NCBI GenBank assembly: GCA_011045955.1
Contig: DSBV01000103.1
Coordinates: forward strand, 1 to 61,352
Direction of reading: 5' to 3'
DNA: 61,352 nucleotides
Source: Bacteroidales bacterium
Lineage (GTDB): Bacteria; Bacteroidota; Bacteroidia; Bacteroidales; Tenuifilaceae
The notes below the pieces were generated by a model. The model had not been told where the DNA came from. It made no database searches and saw nothing but the letters and a program-made list of their open reading frames with translations. Shown piece after piece: positions 18,152 to 29,100 of the stretch (positions are counted from its first letter, which is position 1; every line of letters begins with the position of its first letter). A program made the translations under genes and the position numbers.

Positions 18152-19693
18152 TTACAAAACAATATTACCATGCTTGCGCGGCGGGTTTTGCTGGCTTTTG
18201 GTTCGGGTCATCTCCAAGGCCTGAATGAGCTTGGAACGTGTTTGCCTGGGTAATATAACCTCATCAATATAGCCCAGTTCTGCTGCTCGATAGGGGTTGG
18301 CAAATGTTTCGCGATACTCGTCAATTAGTTCCTGACGGGTTTCCTCGCTGTCAATTTTACTCTTATATAGGATATTTACGGCACCTTCGGGGCCCATAAC
18401 GGCAATTTCGGCCATGGGGTAGGCAAAGTTAACATCGGCGCCAACCTGTTTGCTCGACATCACGCAGTAAGCTCCTCCGTAAGCCTTACGGGTAATCACC
18501 GCAATTTTTGGCACGGTAGCCTCTGAGTATGCATAAAGCAATTTGGCTCCATGGCGAATTATCCCGTTCGATTCCTGGTTAACTCCGGGTAGGAATCCCG
18601 GAACATCAACAAAGGTTACAATGGGGATGTTGAACGAATCGCAGAAACGAATGAAGCGAGCGCCCTTAACCGATGCATCAATATCGAGCACCCCAGCAAG
18701 GTGTGCGGGCTGATTGGCTACAATACCTACGGTATGCCCTGCCATACGGGCAAATCCTACAACTATGTTTTTGGCAAAGAGCGGTTGAACCTCCAGGAAG
18801 TTCTTGTCGTCAACCACGGTAAGGATAAGTTCTTTGATATCGTAAGGTTTATTAGGATCGGCAGGGATAAGGGTCTGCAGCGCCTCGTCTTCGCGCAACG
18901 GATCGTCGGTGGTTGGGAATACAGGAGGTTCCTCCATGTTGTTAGCCGGAAGGAAACTCATTAGTTCCCTTACAAGCATTAGGGCTTGCTCGTCGTTTTC
19001 GGCAATAAAGTGAGCCACCCCACTTTTTGCGTTGTGGGTTACAGCGCCTCCAAGTTCATCTTTGGTAACATCTTCGTGTGTTACGGCTTTAATAACATCG
19101 GGACCAGTAACAAACATGTAGCTGGTGTCCTTAACCATGATAATAAAGTCGGTGAGTGCAGGTGAGTAAACTGCGCCACCTGCGCAAGGTCCCATAATAC
19201 AGGTTATTTGAGGGATTACACCTGAGCTGCGTACGTTGTTATAGAATATCTCAGCATAGCCTGCCAAACTCTGAACACCTTCCTGAATGCGTGCGCCTCC
19301 CGAATCGTTCAGCCCAATAATTGGGGCTCCCATGCGGGTGGCCAGTTGCTGTAGCTTTATGATTTTATCGGCATTTGCCCTGCTCAGCGTTCCTCCAAAA
19401 ACGGTAAAGTCGTATGCGTAAACGTAAACCAGTCGGCCATCAATTTTACCGTAACCGGTAACCACGCCATCGCCCGGAATACGTTTCTTGTCCATGCCAA
19501 AGTCGTTGGTGCGGTGGGTTACAAACTTATCGAACTCGTTAAAGGTTCCAGGGTCAAGTAGCTCGATTATACGTTCCCTAGCAGTTTTTTTGCCGCCCTC
19601 GTGTTGCTTGGCAATACGATCGGGGCCACCGGCCTGCTCGGCCAAGGCATTACGCCGCTCTAACTCCTGATATAGCTCATCAAGTGTTTTCAT
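18152..19693 (-). CDS. Acyl-CoA (propionyl/methylmalonyl-type) carboxylase carboxyltransferase subunit
   Basis: 513 residues, the usual size of PccB/MmdA-type carboxyltransferases, which move CO2 between biotin and an acyl-CoA. Both crotonase-like halves are visible. The N-half has [37 protein letters not shown] and [13 protein letters not shown]; the C-half has [31 protein letters not shown] and VDVPGFLPG, then [13 protein letters not shown]. It is the third gene of a minus-strand operon after the biotin carboxylase and BCCP, with 32 bases between it and BCCP. It could work as propionyl-CoA carboxylase in the methylmalonyl pathway; without a membrane beta subunit nearby a decarboxylase pump is less likely. 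Confidence 0.92.
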   Translation of the reverse strand: MKTLDELYQELERRNALAEQAGGPDRIAKQHEGGKKTARERIIELLDPGTFNEFDKFVTHRTNDFGMDKKRIPGDGVVTGYGKIDGRLVYVYAYDFTVFGGTLSRANADKIIKLQQLATRMGAPIIGLNDSGGARIQEGVQSLAGYAEIFYNNVRSSGVIPQITCIMGPCAGGAVYSPALTDFIIMVKDTSYMFVTGPDVIKAVTHEDVTKDELGGAVTHNAKSGVAHFIAENDEQALMLVRELMSFLPANNMEEPPVFPTTDDPLREDEALQTLIPADPNKPYDIKELILTVVDDKNFLEVQPLFAKNIVVGFARMAGHTVGIVANQPAHLAGVLDIDASVKGARFIRFCDSFNIPIVTFVDVPGFLPGVNQESNGIIRHGAKLLYAYSEATVPKIAVITRKAYGGAYCVMSSKQVGADVNFAYPMAEIAVMGPEGAVNILYKSKIDSEETRQELIDEYRETFANPYRAAELGYIDEVILPRQTRSKLIQALEMTRTKSQQNPPRKHGNIVL

Positions 19694-19725
19694 GGGAAAA
19701 AATAATAAAGGTTAAAGGAAAGAAC

Positions 19726-20235
19726 TTATTCAATTTCAACTAACGGTTGGTTGGCATTGATGTTATCGCCCTCGTTAACATGTATTTTCTTTACCACGCC
19801 ATCCACAGGGCTTTTGTATTCGCTTTCCATTTTCATGGCTGAGATTACTATGACGGTTGTTCCCTTGGTAACGGTATCGCCCTCGTTTACTGGAATCTTT
19901 ACAACCCGACCGGGCATGGGGGTCGATATAATTTTATCGGCAGCATGGTCGTCGAGTGCCTTCCGGCTGCGTTGGTATCGGCTCTGGGCATCAATTATTT
20001 CAACCTCGTGCGAGTTGTAAAAAGTGTTCACGTAGTAGTTTTTGGGCCCATCGCCGGGTATTATTTCGATACTGAACGATTTCCCGTTGTGAATGATTGA
20101 GTAAACTCCGTTTTCAACCTGGGCAATGTCAACCTCATACTCAACGCCATCAACCTCAAAAACGGCCACATTCTCGTCGCGACGCACCAGCTTAACATCG
20201 GCTATTCGGTCGCCAATTCTTACTTCAAGTCCCAT
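19726..20235 (-). CDS. Biotin carboxyl carrier protein
   Basis: 169 residues. The C-terminal ~75 residues are a biotinyl domain with the biotinylated Lys in SAMKMESEYKSPVDG and the matching half PMPGRVVKIPVNEGDTV. The N-terminal ~90 residues are a beta-rich domain (VEYEVDIAQVENGVYSIIHNGKSFSIEI) as in the acyl-CoA carboxylases of Bacteroidota, where this region docks on the other subunits. It sits between the biotin carboxylase (16-base gap) and carboxyltransferase genes. Confidence 0.93.
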   Translation of the reverse strand: MGLEVRIGDRIADVKLVRRDENVAVFEVDGVEYEVDIAQVENGVYSIIHNGKSFSIEIIPGDGPKNYYVNTFYNSHEVEIIDAQSRYQRSRKALDDHAADKIISTPMPGRVVKIPVNEGDTVTKGTTVIVISAMKMESEYKSPVDGVVKKIHVNEGDNINANQPLVEIE

Positions 20236-20251
20236 ATTGTAGTCGGTTTAG

Positions 20252-21763
20252 TTAGTATGGCAGTAAACTACGCTTCAATCCGAAAGTTTTCCAGTTATCG
20301 GAATGGGTTACGGTAAAGTCGCTCATGGCAACCTTTTCCATTTTGGTAATAAAGTCGAAGTAGGCAGCAATAATAGCCATATCCTCAAAAACTTTACTGC
20401 CGCGTGGCTGAATATCCATTAGTTCATCGAGGTGTTCAGGGATAAAGTGGGTGTTATAGACACCCTTTCTGAAATCGTGATTATCCATGATGCGCTCAAG
20501 GAAGCGGATTGAGGTTTTAACACCGGTTATCTTATACTCAAAAAGGGCGCGTTTCATGCGATTGATAGCCTTGGTTCGGTCGCGCCCCCATGTTATGAGC
20601 TTGCTGATCATGGGGTCGTAGTAGATTGGGATTTCGTAGCCTTCGTAAGCGTAGCCATCGGTTCGAACGCCAAGACCGTTGGGCTCGCTGATGTGACGGA
20701 TAAGTCCAGGTGAGGGCATAAAGTTATTGAACGGATCCTCGGCAAGTATTCGGCATTCAATGGCATGTCCATGCTGGGTTATCTCATCCTGCCTGAACGA
20801 TATTGGTAATCCGGAGGCAATTCGGATTTGCTCCTTAACAAGGTCGATGCCGGTAACACGCTCGGTAATGGGATGTTCAACTTGCAGGCGGGTGTTCATT
20901 TCAAGGAAGTAGAAGTTGTGGTTGGCATCAACCAGGAACTCGATGGTTCCTGCTCCAACGTAGTTAACAGCCTTGGCTGCAGCCACAGCTGCTTTACCCA
21001 TTTCGTCCCTAAGTTCAGGGGTAAGAAAAGGCGATGGGGTTTCCTCAACCACCTTTTGATGCCTACGCTGTATGGAGCATTCGCGCTCAAAAAGGTGAAC
21101 GGTATTGCCATGCCTGTCGGCAAGTATTTGGAACTCGATATGGTGAGGCGATTCAACATACTTCTCAATGTAAACGGTATCGTCGCCAAAGGCCGATAAG
21201 GCCTCGGACTGAGCCATTTTTACAGCCGATATCAACTCCTCGGGTTTGCGAACCAGCCGCATACCTTTTCCGCCACCACCGGCGGAGGCCTTGATGATGA
21301 CCGGCAAACCTATCTCTTCAACAATCTTACGAACGGTTTCCATGTCCGAAACCTTTTGCTGGGTTCCGGGAACAACTGGTACGCCGGCAGCAATCATGGT
21401 TTGCCGGGCAGTTATCTTGTCGCCCATTTGGTTTATGGCCTGGGGGTCGGGTCCAATAAAGATTATTCCGGCCTCGGCGCATTTGCGGGCAAAATCGGCA
21501 TTTTCCGAAAGGAACCCGTAGCCCGGATGAATGGCTTCGGCGCCTGATTTCAGGGCAACCTCAATAATCTTGTCGCCATTCAGGTAGCTTTCTCTTGAGG
21601 GCGATGGTCCGATGTGGTATGCTTCATCGGCATAGCGCACATGGAGTGCACGCCGGTCGGCATCGGAGTAAACCGCTACGGAGAGTATTCCCATCTCGCG
21701 GCATGAACGGATAACCCGGACTGCAATCTCGCCCCGGTTAGCAATTAAAACTTTTTTAATCAT
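20252..21763 (-). CDS. Biotin carboxylase subunit of acyl-CoA carboxylase
   Basis: 503 residues when started at the ATG at 21763 (MIKKVLIANRGEIAVRVIRS), which begins the conserved N-terminus; 19 in-frame codons upstream do not resemble the family. Catalyses ATP- and bicarbonate-dependent carboxylation of biotin on the carrier protein. Motifs: ATP-grasp Gly-rich loop IIKASAGGGGKGMRLV, HIEFQILADRHGNTVHLFERECSIQRRHQKV, FLEMNTRLQVEHPITE and HAIECRILAEDP. First gene of a three-gene operon with BCCP and the carboxyltransferase; bicarbonate may have come from the now broken carbonic anhydrase at the operon end. Confidence 0.94.
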   Translation of the reverse strand: MIKKVLIANRGEIAVRVIRSCREMGILSVAVYSDADRRALHVRYADEAYHIGPSPSRESYLNGDKIIEVALKSGAEAIHPGYGFLSENADFARKCAEAGIIFIGPDPQAINQMGDKITARQTMIAAGVPVVPGTQQKVSDMETVRKIVEEIGLPVIIKASAGGGGKGMRLVRKPEELISAVKMAQSEALSAFGDDTVYIEKYVESPHHIEFQILADRHGNTVHLFERECSIQRRHQKVVEETPSPFLTPELRDEMGKAAVAAAKAVNYVGAGTIEFLVDANHNFYFLEMNTRLQVEHPITERVTGIDLVKEQIRIASGLPISFRQDEITQHGHAIECRILAEDPFNNFMPSPGLIRHISEPNGLGVRTDGYAYEGYEIPIYYDPMISKLITWGRDRTKAINRMKRALFEYKITGVKTSIRFLERIMDNHDFRKGVYNTHFIPEHLDELMDIQPRGSKVFEDMAIIAAYFDFITKMEKVAMSDFTVTHSDNWKTFGLKRSLLPY

Positions 21764-21890
21764 AGTTGTCCCAGATATGAATCCATAACAAAGATACGGA
21801 AAAAAATCTTTTTTGTGCAAGCAAATTTATACAAATGTGTTGTTCGGCATAAATACATAGCATGGTTGTTTTTGCTGCAAACGTTTTAAA

Positions 21891-22897
21891 TCAACACACT
21901 CGGTAAAACGTTCGTTTGAATATTTTTAATCGTTCTAAAGGAAGTTGATAGATTATGGTTGATGGAGAGTTTAATAGTACAAAGATTTTACAGATTTTTA
22001 AAGGCTTATAACACAATAAAACAATTAGCCCTTTGCTGGTACGGATGTTATATTCGAGATTGGTTTGATCCCCTATTTTCTGGACATATTTTTCAAAACA
22101 GTTAGGACGTTCCCTTGTCATCCTGTCGAGCAAAGATAGCCCACGCTCCGAATTTGTCAAGGGTAATACGAGCGATGATGCTTTATTTTTAAAATTTTCA
22201 GCGGTATCATCGCTCTTGACACATTCTCCGCTTTGTGCTGCTGGTGGCTTAACAGGATGGCAGTGAAAGACTGTATTCCAATACTCTTCAGGGCTAACCC
22301 TACCCTGGGCATGCCCTCTTATTTGGGTATTATGCCAGGTGAAATACCTTTGGAAAACCTCCCTGGCATGGTACAGGCTATCAAATTGATAGCGCCGGAT
22401 TACTTCTTTCTCTACCAGAGAGAGTAAGCTTTCTATGTATGAATTTTCTTCCGGAGTGGCCACATCGATTATGGCAAGCAGGTAAGCATTGCGCTTTGCT
22501 CCATGAATGTAAACATATTTGATATCCATGCATAGGTGTTCCAGCGGCTTGGCATCTTTAGCGGTTCTCCATTTACCCACTGCCGTGGCATCCTACCAGG
22601 TAGAACTCTTCCCAGCAGAAAACCATTATCTTTCATCAACCGGTAAGCCTTCTTATGGTTGATGATAAAGCCCATAGCCTTTAACTCTTCGGTGATGAGC
22701 CGGTAACCATAAAGATTAAATTCCCGCCCAAACACCGCTGAGACAAGGGTTTCTACAACTTGCTCGTGGGGACGAGCCTCCCATCGCTGGTCATGGTATA
22801 GGTGCTGGCTCTGGATCCACGTTTACCGCCCGATGGTTTGTAATGGCAATTGCTGTGGGGAATGTTCAACTTTAAATTTTCGCTTACTTCTACTCAT
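21891..22897 (-). mobile_element. IS3-family transposase remnant
   Basis: Read on the minus strand from an ATG at 22897 (MSRSKRKFKVEH), the pieces match an IS3-type OrfB: a HTH_21 part (FGREFNLYGYRLITEELKAMGFIINHKKAYRLM), then the start of the integrase core with the first catalytic Asp (HLCMDIKYVYIHGAKRNAYLLAIIDV), then the last catalytic Glu region (PEENSYIESLLSLVEKEVIRRYQ) and WHNTQIRGHAQGRVSPEEYW. IIDV is joined directly to the Glu block, so the middle with the second Asp is deleted. Frameshifts lie near 22740-22850 and 22575-22590. It cannot be active. I could not find clear terminal inverted repeats, so the element ends are uncertain. Confidence 0.8.
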
Positions 22898-23228
22898 GGC
22901 TTTCTAATTTACTCTACAAAACTAATACGGTAATTTTTGTCCAGTGAATTTGGGGGGCAAACCAACTTGCACCAATGGTACAATTAACCCAAAACCCCGC
23001 AATTATCGCATATACAATGTTAGCGGTTGGTGTTCTGTCACCTAGTCTTATAATCTGTTATTTTTGATCAGTTTAATTGACCTTGTCATTTTAATTTTGT
23101 ATTTAAGATGTAATTGTAACCATTCCCATTGTCATTTATAGCATATTGCAACACTTGTGGGAAGGTTGATAAAAAAAAGGAAGAATCTGATCCCTTTTTG
23201 CAGAGATTCCTTTCAGTACCAAAAAAAA
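22898..23228. other. Intergenic stretch between the IS remnant and the T9SS gene
   Basis: About 330 bases without a gene. It holds an unpaired half of the attC-like repeat (annotated separately) and otherwise AT-rich sequence with no recognisable terminator. Confidence 0.5.
23003..23036 (+). repeat. Orphan right half of an attC-like repeat
   Basis: GTTAGCGGTTGGTGTT begins at 23019 and matches the right end of the repeat at 25348 (GTTAGCCGTTCGGTGTT). The preceding GCATATACA resembles the right arm there. No left arm is found; the IS3 remnant lies where it would be, so it may have been lost. Confidence 0.5.
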
Positions 23229-25142
23229 TCATTTAACAACTACAATTTTTTGAAAAAAACTTTGGTTTTGAAAATCAACATAGCAGATATATATTCCAGT
23301 CTTTAAGGATGAAATATCCACAACCTTGAGTTTCGAACCAGAGACATTAGACATTTTTATTAAACAATTACCTGTTAAATCATATATTGATATGGCTTTT
23401 ATTGTTCCAGCATTTTCATTTAACGAGATAGTGATTTTTTCATTTGCAGGATTTGGGAAAATGGCAATTCGGTTGTTTTCTGAAATATCATCTAAGCCTG
23501 TCGGAAAACTAAATGAATTGTACTGTTTAAATGGCGAAAGTTTTGCAGCTGCAAAATAAAGCCAGGCCGTTGCATCAAGGCTCGACCAGTTAACAGCCCA
23601 GATATCGGCCTTACCTCCCAGATTATCGTTGTAGGAAGGCATTGTACCATCATCATAACGATAGTTGATCAAACTATCAAACAGGGACTGACTTTTAGGC
23701 CCTCCTGCGCAGATGTAAGTAAGAGTTCCTTCGTACCAGGTTGCAATCGGTCCTATACCATCGAAACCTTCAGGATTCCCTGGCCCGTGCGTATCAAGAA
23801 CTTTCCCGACGAAAGAGAGGCTATTTATAGCCTTTATGGAATCATTTGTATGAAAACTCAGCATAGACATCCATGTGTTGCTAAAAAGTGTTGGACGACT
23901 TAAACTAATACCTTCTTTCCAGTACAAAATGTTGTCGTCCCAGGTTGATGAGGAAATATAGTTGAGCATGGTCATGGCTAATGCCGAATCGCCAAGTTCA
24001 AAAATACTGTTGATTGCTGAGGTGTATGCTTCGGTATTGGTTACCAATATTTTTGCTCCGGTTGACGTATTTACAGTGTAGAATTTCCCCGATGGTTCAA
24101 TCAGTGAATAAAGAAAAGATTTTGCTTTCTGAATGGATGGCAATACCCTTTCGTCTTCTGATTTTGCGTAATAATTTGCCAACCCCGTTATTATCCATGG
24201 AAAATCTCCCATCCAGATGTTTTCGTCAATACTCCTGATAGTTCCTTCCCGAGAATTCCAGCCCCGAGGCCAGTAACCAGGAGATAACTGATGGGTAGCC
24301 AAAAACATGGCCAGTTTTTCTGCCGCCATAGCACAATCGTTTACTGGTATTTTGTTTTCCCACACTCCTTCCATCGATAATAATTTTAATACCAGTCCAT
24401 GCCCGTAAAGCCACGAGGCATTGTCTTCTATCCAACTATAAAACAAACCGTTTGGTACCTGTCTCTTTAATATTCCCTGCAATGCTTGATTTTTAATTGT
24501 GTCAAGTAAATCTGAATGTTTTAAAAATTCTAAATTTTGGGATCTCTGCCAGGTTCCGATGTTTGAAATTTGCAAATTTCTTATTGAAAGTGTTCCCGAG
24601 TCTGGTTGAATATCTGAAGCAGATGCATCGGAAGAAATAGCCAAAGAAATAACTTTTACATTGTTCCAGTCAACATTCCCGCTAAATTGCTTTTTAGGTA
24701 TTGAAATCCGGTTAACCCACCTATTTACACTAGCCAAACCGTGCGAGAAAAAAACAGCCTGATTAGTACCATCTTCAAATTTTAGACTAAAATCACGGTT
24801 CGAATTACAAATAGAACCTTTTACATCAATTCCGATAATATCAGAATCGCTAATGGAGATGGGGGATTGTAAGCGCATATAACAAACAACCCATTTATTT
24901 CGGTTGCCGCTGCCAAATTTCCAATTAAGATTAATTGCAATTGAATCAGTCGTTATATCCAGAAAGTCACCCGGGGCATATCCGAAATTCCAATTTGCCT
25001 TATTCAGAAAAACACTTTGGGGAATAATTTCATTCCCTTCCCATCCAAGTTCGAAAGATTGAGCCAAACTACTGATAGACAATAAACTAAATAATCCAAA
25101 CAGTATGCGGGTTTTAATGTAGATCGATGTTTTTTTTAACAT
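23229..25142 (-). CDS. T9SS-exported carbohydrate-active-like protein
   Basis: 637 residues. A signal peptide covers about 1-27 (core LFGLFSLLSISSLAQ). Residues ~30-190 are beta-rich and resemble a carbohydrate-binding sandwich (WVVCYMRLQSP, NRDFSLKFEDG). About 205-545 is helix-rich with repeated Trp/Gly motifs (GLFYSWIEDNASWLYGHG, SPGYWPRGWNSR, WMGDFPWIITGLANYY, NTEAYTSAINSIFELGD, SSLDATAWLYFAAAKL), the look of an alpha/alpha toroid as in many glycoside hydrolases and lyases. The C-terminal ~80 residues are a type A T9SS sorting domain (IAIFPNPANEKITISL ... KTGIYICYV ... QKIVVVK). It is therefore secreted across the outer membrane and probably surface-attached. Enzyme specificity cannot be read from sequence. 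It lies alone between attC-like repeats. Confidence 0.8.
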   Translation of the reverse strand: MLKKTSIYIKTRILFGLFSLLSISSLAQSFELGWEGNEIIPQSVFLNKANWNFGYAPGDFLDITTDSIAINLNWKFGSGNRNKWVVCYMRLQSPISISDSDIIGIDVKGSICNSNRDFSLKFEDGTNQAVFFSHGLASVNRWVNRISIPKKQFSGNVDWNNVKVISLAISSDASASDIQPDSGTLSIRNLQISNIGTWQRSQNLEFLKHSDLLDTIKNQALQGILKRQVPNGLFYSWIEDNASWLYGHGLVLKLLSMEGVWENKIPVNDCAMAAEKLAMFLATHQLSPGYWPRGWNSREGTIRSIDENIWMGDFPWIITGLANYYAKSEDERVLPSIQKAKSFLYSLIEPSGKFYTVNTSTGAKILVTNTEAYTSAINSIFELGDSALAMTMLNYISSSTWDDNILYWKEGISLSRPTLFSNTWMSMLSFHTNDSIKAINSLSFVGKVLDTHGPGNPEGFDGIGPIATWYEGTLTYICAGGPKSQSLFDSLINYRYDDGTMPSYNDNLGGKADIWAVNWSSLDATAWLYFAAAKLSPFKQYNSFSFPTGLDDISENNRIAIFPNPANEKITISLNENAGTIKAISIYDLTGNCLIKMSNVSGSKLKVVDISSLKTGIYICYVDFQNQSFFQKIVVVK

Positions 25143-25225
25143 ATTGTACCGTATTTTTTAGTTAATAAATCCTTCCTCACGACTTTTTTCTGATTTGTCA
25201 AAATTTTGTTTTTCTTACACTTGGC

Positions 25226-25354
25226 GGTAACGGATGAGGCTATATGCAGTAAGGGATTGCGGGCTACTTTCCTGTCCACCTGCACAAAAGTTTGAGCAGG
25301 GCAGAATGCTTGAAATACCACTGAAACCCTTATTGCATATAGCCTTTGTTAGCC
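25226..25354 (+). repeat. attC-like long imperfect inverted repeat, copy 1
   Basis: Outer ends are GGTAAC (25226-25231) and GTTAGCC (25348-25354). Inside, AGGCTATATGCAGTAAGGG (25237-25255) pairs with CCCTTATTGCATATAGCCT (25327-25345) with one mismatch. The left spacer is GGATG and the right spacer is TTT. The ~70-base centre holds a smaller hairpin (CCTGC ... GCAGG). Length, imperfect symmetry and conserved ends recall integron attC sites, but the end GTTAGCC departs from the GTTRRRY consensus. Confidence 0.65.
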
Positions 25355-25511
25355 GTTCGGTGTTTATTTTCTTGTTATTTCTCTTTCAATTTGCTACTTC
25401 GTTTCTGTCTGCCATGCGTTGGGATAGACACACTCTTTGACAAGCTTTGGCTTTAGCGTCGGCTCGTGGGGCTTGGCAATGTGTGTGGCTGTGAAGCGTT
25501 GGCTTTTCATA
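25355..25511. other. Intergenic stretch downstream of the membrane-protein gene
   Basis: No gene seen. Related words recur (GCTTTGGCTTTAGCGTCGGC and AAGCGTTGGCTTTT), so part of it may be repetitive. No clear terminator for the operon ending at 25512. Confidence 0.4.
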
Positions 25512-26186
25512 TTATAATCCAAGTATTTTTTTAATAAATTCTCTTGTTTGGTCATAACCAACAATTATTGTAACAATACCACTTACAAGAGTTACCAACG
25601 CAATAAGTCCTGAAATCACTTTGTAAATCAAACTGTTTTTTATTGAATTAACTGTCCGATTACTAATGATTCCAAACCAACTTAGAATGAAAATTGGAAT
25701 GCTCATAACTTCTTTAAATCCTTCACGAAACCATACAATAGGATTTCTTAAATTTTTGTTAGTATTTTTGCTATACTCTTCTAAATGACCAATGTAACGC
25801 AACAAGCAGTCATCAACTAAGCCAACATCAAAATTTTCAACTTGACCTTCTCTAAATTTTGGTATTGTATTTATGATTATTTGATAATTGTTAATCACAT
25901 AATTTTGAAAAGCTGGTTTATAGGTCATTTCGCCAAATGAACCGACATAGTTTTGAATTTTGCTTACATTCATAGTAAGCCACACATAAAGTTCCCCATC
26001 AAAATCGCCTGTACGACTCCAACGGTCATAATTTTTAAAATACTTGTTGGCAAATTCAATAAATTTGTTTCTATATTCTACGGCAAATTCAATTCTCTTT
26101 ATTACTCTTGAATGACAATTGTAAACTAGAACAAATCCAATAACAACTACAGTCAGAATACCTAATATGATAAGAATTGTTATCAT
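25512..26186 (-). CDS. Small membrane protein of unknown function in the restriction-modification operon
   Basis: 224 residues that I do not recognise. An N-terminal membrane helix (ILIILGILTVVVIGFVLVY, residues ~3-22) is followed by a ~130-residue soluble, aromatic-rich part (YRNKFIEFANKYFKNYDRW, VWLTMNVSKIQNYVGSFGEM). Two or three C-terminal hydrophobic segments follow (about 155-170 and 185-210) before a short basic tail. No nuclease, toxin or enzyme motif is visible. Its ATG (26184-26186) directly abuts the stop codon of the restriction-modification gene, so the two are translationally linked. That linkage suggests a part in the same defence function, for example as a membrane effector or anchor; this is inference. 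AT-rich like the neighbouring end of the RM gene. Confidence 0.65.
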   Translation of the reverse strand: MITILIILGILTVVVIGFVLVYNCHSRVIKRIEFAVEYRNKFIEFANKYFKNYDRWSRTGDFDGELYVWLTMNVSKIQNYVGSFGEMTYKPAFQNYVINNYQIIINTIPKFREGQVENFDVGLVDDCLLRYIGHLEEYSKNTNKNLRNPIVWFREGFKEVMSIPIFILSWFGIISNRTVNSIKNSLIYKVISGLIALVTLVSGIVTIIVGYDQTREFIKKILGL

Positions 26187-29100
26187 TTAATCAATTTTTA
26201 TTTTATCAATTTCTTTCATCAACCTGTCCGTTTCTGAAAGGGCGACAATGATTTTCTGATAATGCAAAATATCGTCAAACTCCAATTTACGGTCTTTACG
26301 GTCTTTGAGCCATTTTTGGGCTGGTTGATAGCCACCAATGTAAAACTCCCATGCTACTTGCGGAACATTGTCAAAATATTGTTTTTCGTTGATGTAAACT
26401 TTTCCGTTTTCGTATTTCGTTTTGCCTACAATATTGTCTCCGTCTATTGGGTATTGCGTTATATAATTCTCTAAAGTTGGATTTTCCAATAAATGAATTT
26501 GGCGTATTTCTCCACCTAATTTTACCAATTGCCAAAAAGTGTCAGCATTTTTTGGAAAAGGGATTCTTGGGAAGTCTGTTTTCAAAAATTCTTTGTATTT
26601 CTCTCGGTATGCTGGCGAATGTAAAACTGCATAGATGTAATCTAAAATGTCAATTGGGGCAAAAGTATTTTCATTATTTTGCTTTTCATTTGTAAATGTT
26701 AAACTAATTTTTGATTCAATTTGATTTATAATTTCAAAATTGAAATTTGGTATTCTTTCAGTTGTTTGTTCAATTGTTTGTTGTCCTGAATTATCGGGGT
26801 ATAAATAGAGTGGGAAAAGATTAACTCCGCCACGTCTGAAAAAATTTGCGTCAACTGGATGTTTTGAAACGGTTGTTAAGCACCAATCAATATCCCCAAC
26901 CGCCAAGCCTTGTCGTCCAATACTTAATAGTAAGTTTTCCTTATTCAGAACATTTAGAATTAATTCCTTTCTCGGATAATCCATCATTACATAACTGAAA
27001 TAGCAAGGTCTTTCATCAAAAGGTCTATATCCACACTTTACAGCTTTCGTTTCCCATTCTCTATCGGCTTGTATTTCATTCCTTGCTTTTTCAAGTTTCC
27101 AATCTCGATTATCACTTATTGAATATTTTTTGTAAAGTTCTTCATTAGTTATTTCCTTATTGATAAGGTCTGACGCTTTTGATTTAATATTTTTCATTTC
27201 AAAATCTATAGCGAAACTATCCCTGTGAGTTTGAAACCCCATTACATTGACTTTGAAAAGAGTTGTTGGATTAATTCCTTCGTTGTATTTTTTCAGCATT
27301 GATTCATCAATGCTTTTAAACAAAAAGCTGTTTTTGAAAGGCGTGAAACAATTAAATTCAATTGATTTAAGAGAGTTTTCAGAAAGAAAGTCATATTTGA
27401 AATCACGCTTGCCGAATAAATCATAATGAAATACTTGTCCGAGTTCGGTTGGCTTCTTTTTGCCTGTTTTTACGAAAATATTTATTGAAACTCCTTGTTC
27501 AATATCAAAAACGTTCACATCTGCTGAACCATCAGGGGCAGTTTCTTTTTTCTTGGCGTTTCCGTGTAAATCTATCGTGTAAATTTTGTCATACGTTTTT
27601 AGCAAATGCCAACGCATACCCCGAAAAGTTGGGTTGTCTAAAAATCCATGCGGATTAATGTATGCTAAAACGCCACTTCCATTTTTCTCAATAAAGTGCT
27701 GTCCATACCGCAAAAACTTAACATAATCGTCATTGATGAATTTTGAATTTTGTTCTTTCAGTTTTTCTTTTCCGCCTGGCTCTTTTTTGTAATCTTCCAT
27801 CAATTTCATAATCCAATCGCCTTTATTGGCACTTTCTCCGCTATACGGTGGATTTCCAATAACACACATAACGGGTGTGTCTCTTTTGATGTGATTAGCT
27901 TCGTTTGCTTCGGTGCTTAACCAATTTGCAAATAAAGTTCCTGTGTCTTGATGGTGTTCTTCTAAACTGTTGGTTAGATAAACTCTAAATCGTTGGTTGG
28001 TGGTTGGTTTGTAGCCTGTTTCAGTTAAAAGCAAATCTAATTTAAGGTGAGCCATTGCGTAACTTGCCATTAGCAACTCAAAACCGTTTAAACGTGGTAA
28101 TAAATGCGTTTCTACATAATTGCTCCAAATGCCTTGTTGTCCCTCAAACCTTTTGTGGATTTGTTTAATAACTTCGGCAAGGAATGTGCCTGTGCCTGTT
28201 GAGGGGTCGAGAATTTGAACTTTATGCACCTCCTGCTCAACGGGCTTATTGTTGCCCTGCACAGTTGTTTTAATCTTGGTTTTTGAGGTGTCGGCTAAAC
28301 CTTGCGGTAGGTCAAATTCAGTTTTTAGAATATCGTCAACGGCACGTACAATAAAGTTAACCACAGGTGCAGGGGTGTACCAAACTCCACGGGTTTTGCG
28401 AAGGTTTGAATCATATTCTCTTAAAAAATCTTCGTAAAAATGGATTATTGGGTCTTCCATTTTTGTGCTCTTGCCGTAGTTCTTTAGCATTTCCTCCACG
28501 TTGCAGGCAAGGAATATGTTAACCAAATCGTCAACAATCCACTTAATACGGTCGTCCACATCTAAACCCGCTATGTAGCCAAACAGCTTTTTTAAGAATG
28601 GATTTGATTTGGGAATTAACTCATAGGCTTCTTGTCTGCTAAAAGTGTCCAGTGATGGGTCGTGCAGTCGAGCCGCAAACATCCCGTAGGTAATAGTTTG
28701 GGCGTACACATCGGCAAAGCCCTTTGGGGTAATATCGTGAATGAGGATTTGCTTAAAGGCGTTCATCTGGTCTTTAAGCGTGCTGTCCTCGTTGTGGGTT
28801 TCGTCGCTGGTAAGGGCTTTTTCAATAACATCGGAGAGTAGGCGAGCTTTGCCAGCCATCATTTCGGCAAGCTTCTTACTGCTCTTTATGGTTTGCCCAA
28901 TGTGGGTGCAAAAATCCTTAATTAGCTTCTCGAATGTTTCGAAGTTCTCGGGTAGCGGTTTTATTCCCTTATCGGTTAGCTCGCCAATGGCAATTTTGGT
29001 AACAAAATGTCCATCGCGGTAAAGGTGGAAGTCAATATAATCGGTAAATATGAGGTTGTTCAACGATGCTTTGTAGCGGTCGAATTGTTCTTTATGTAAG

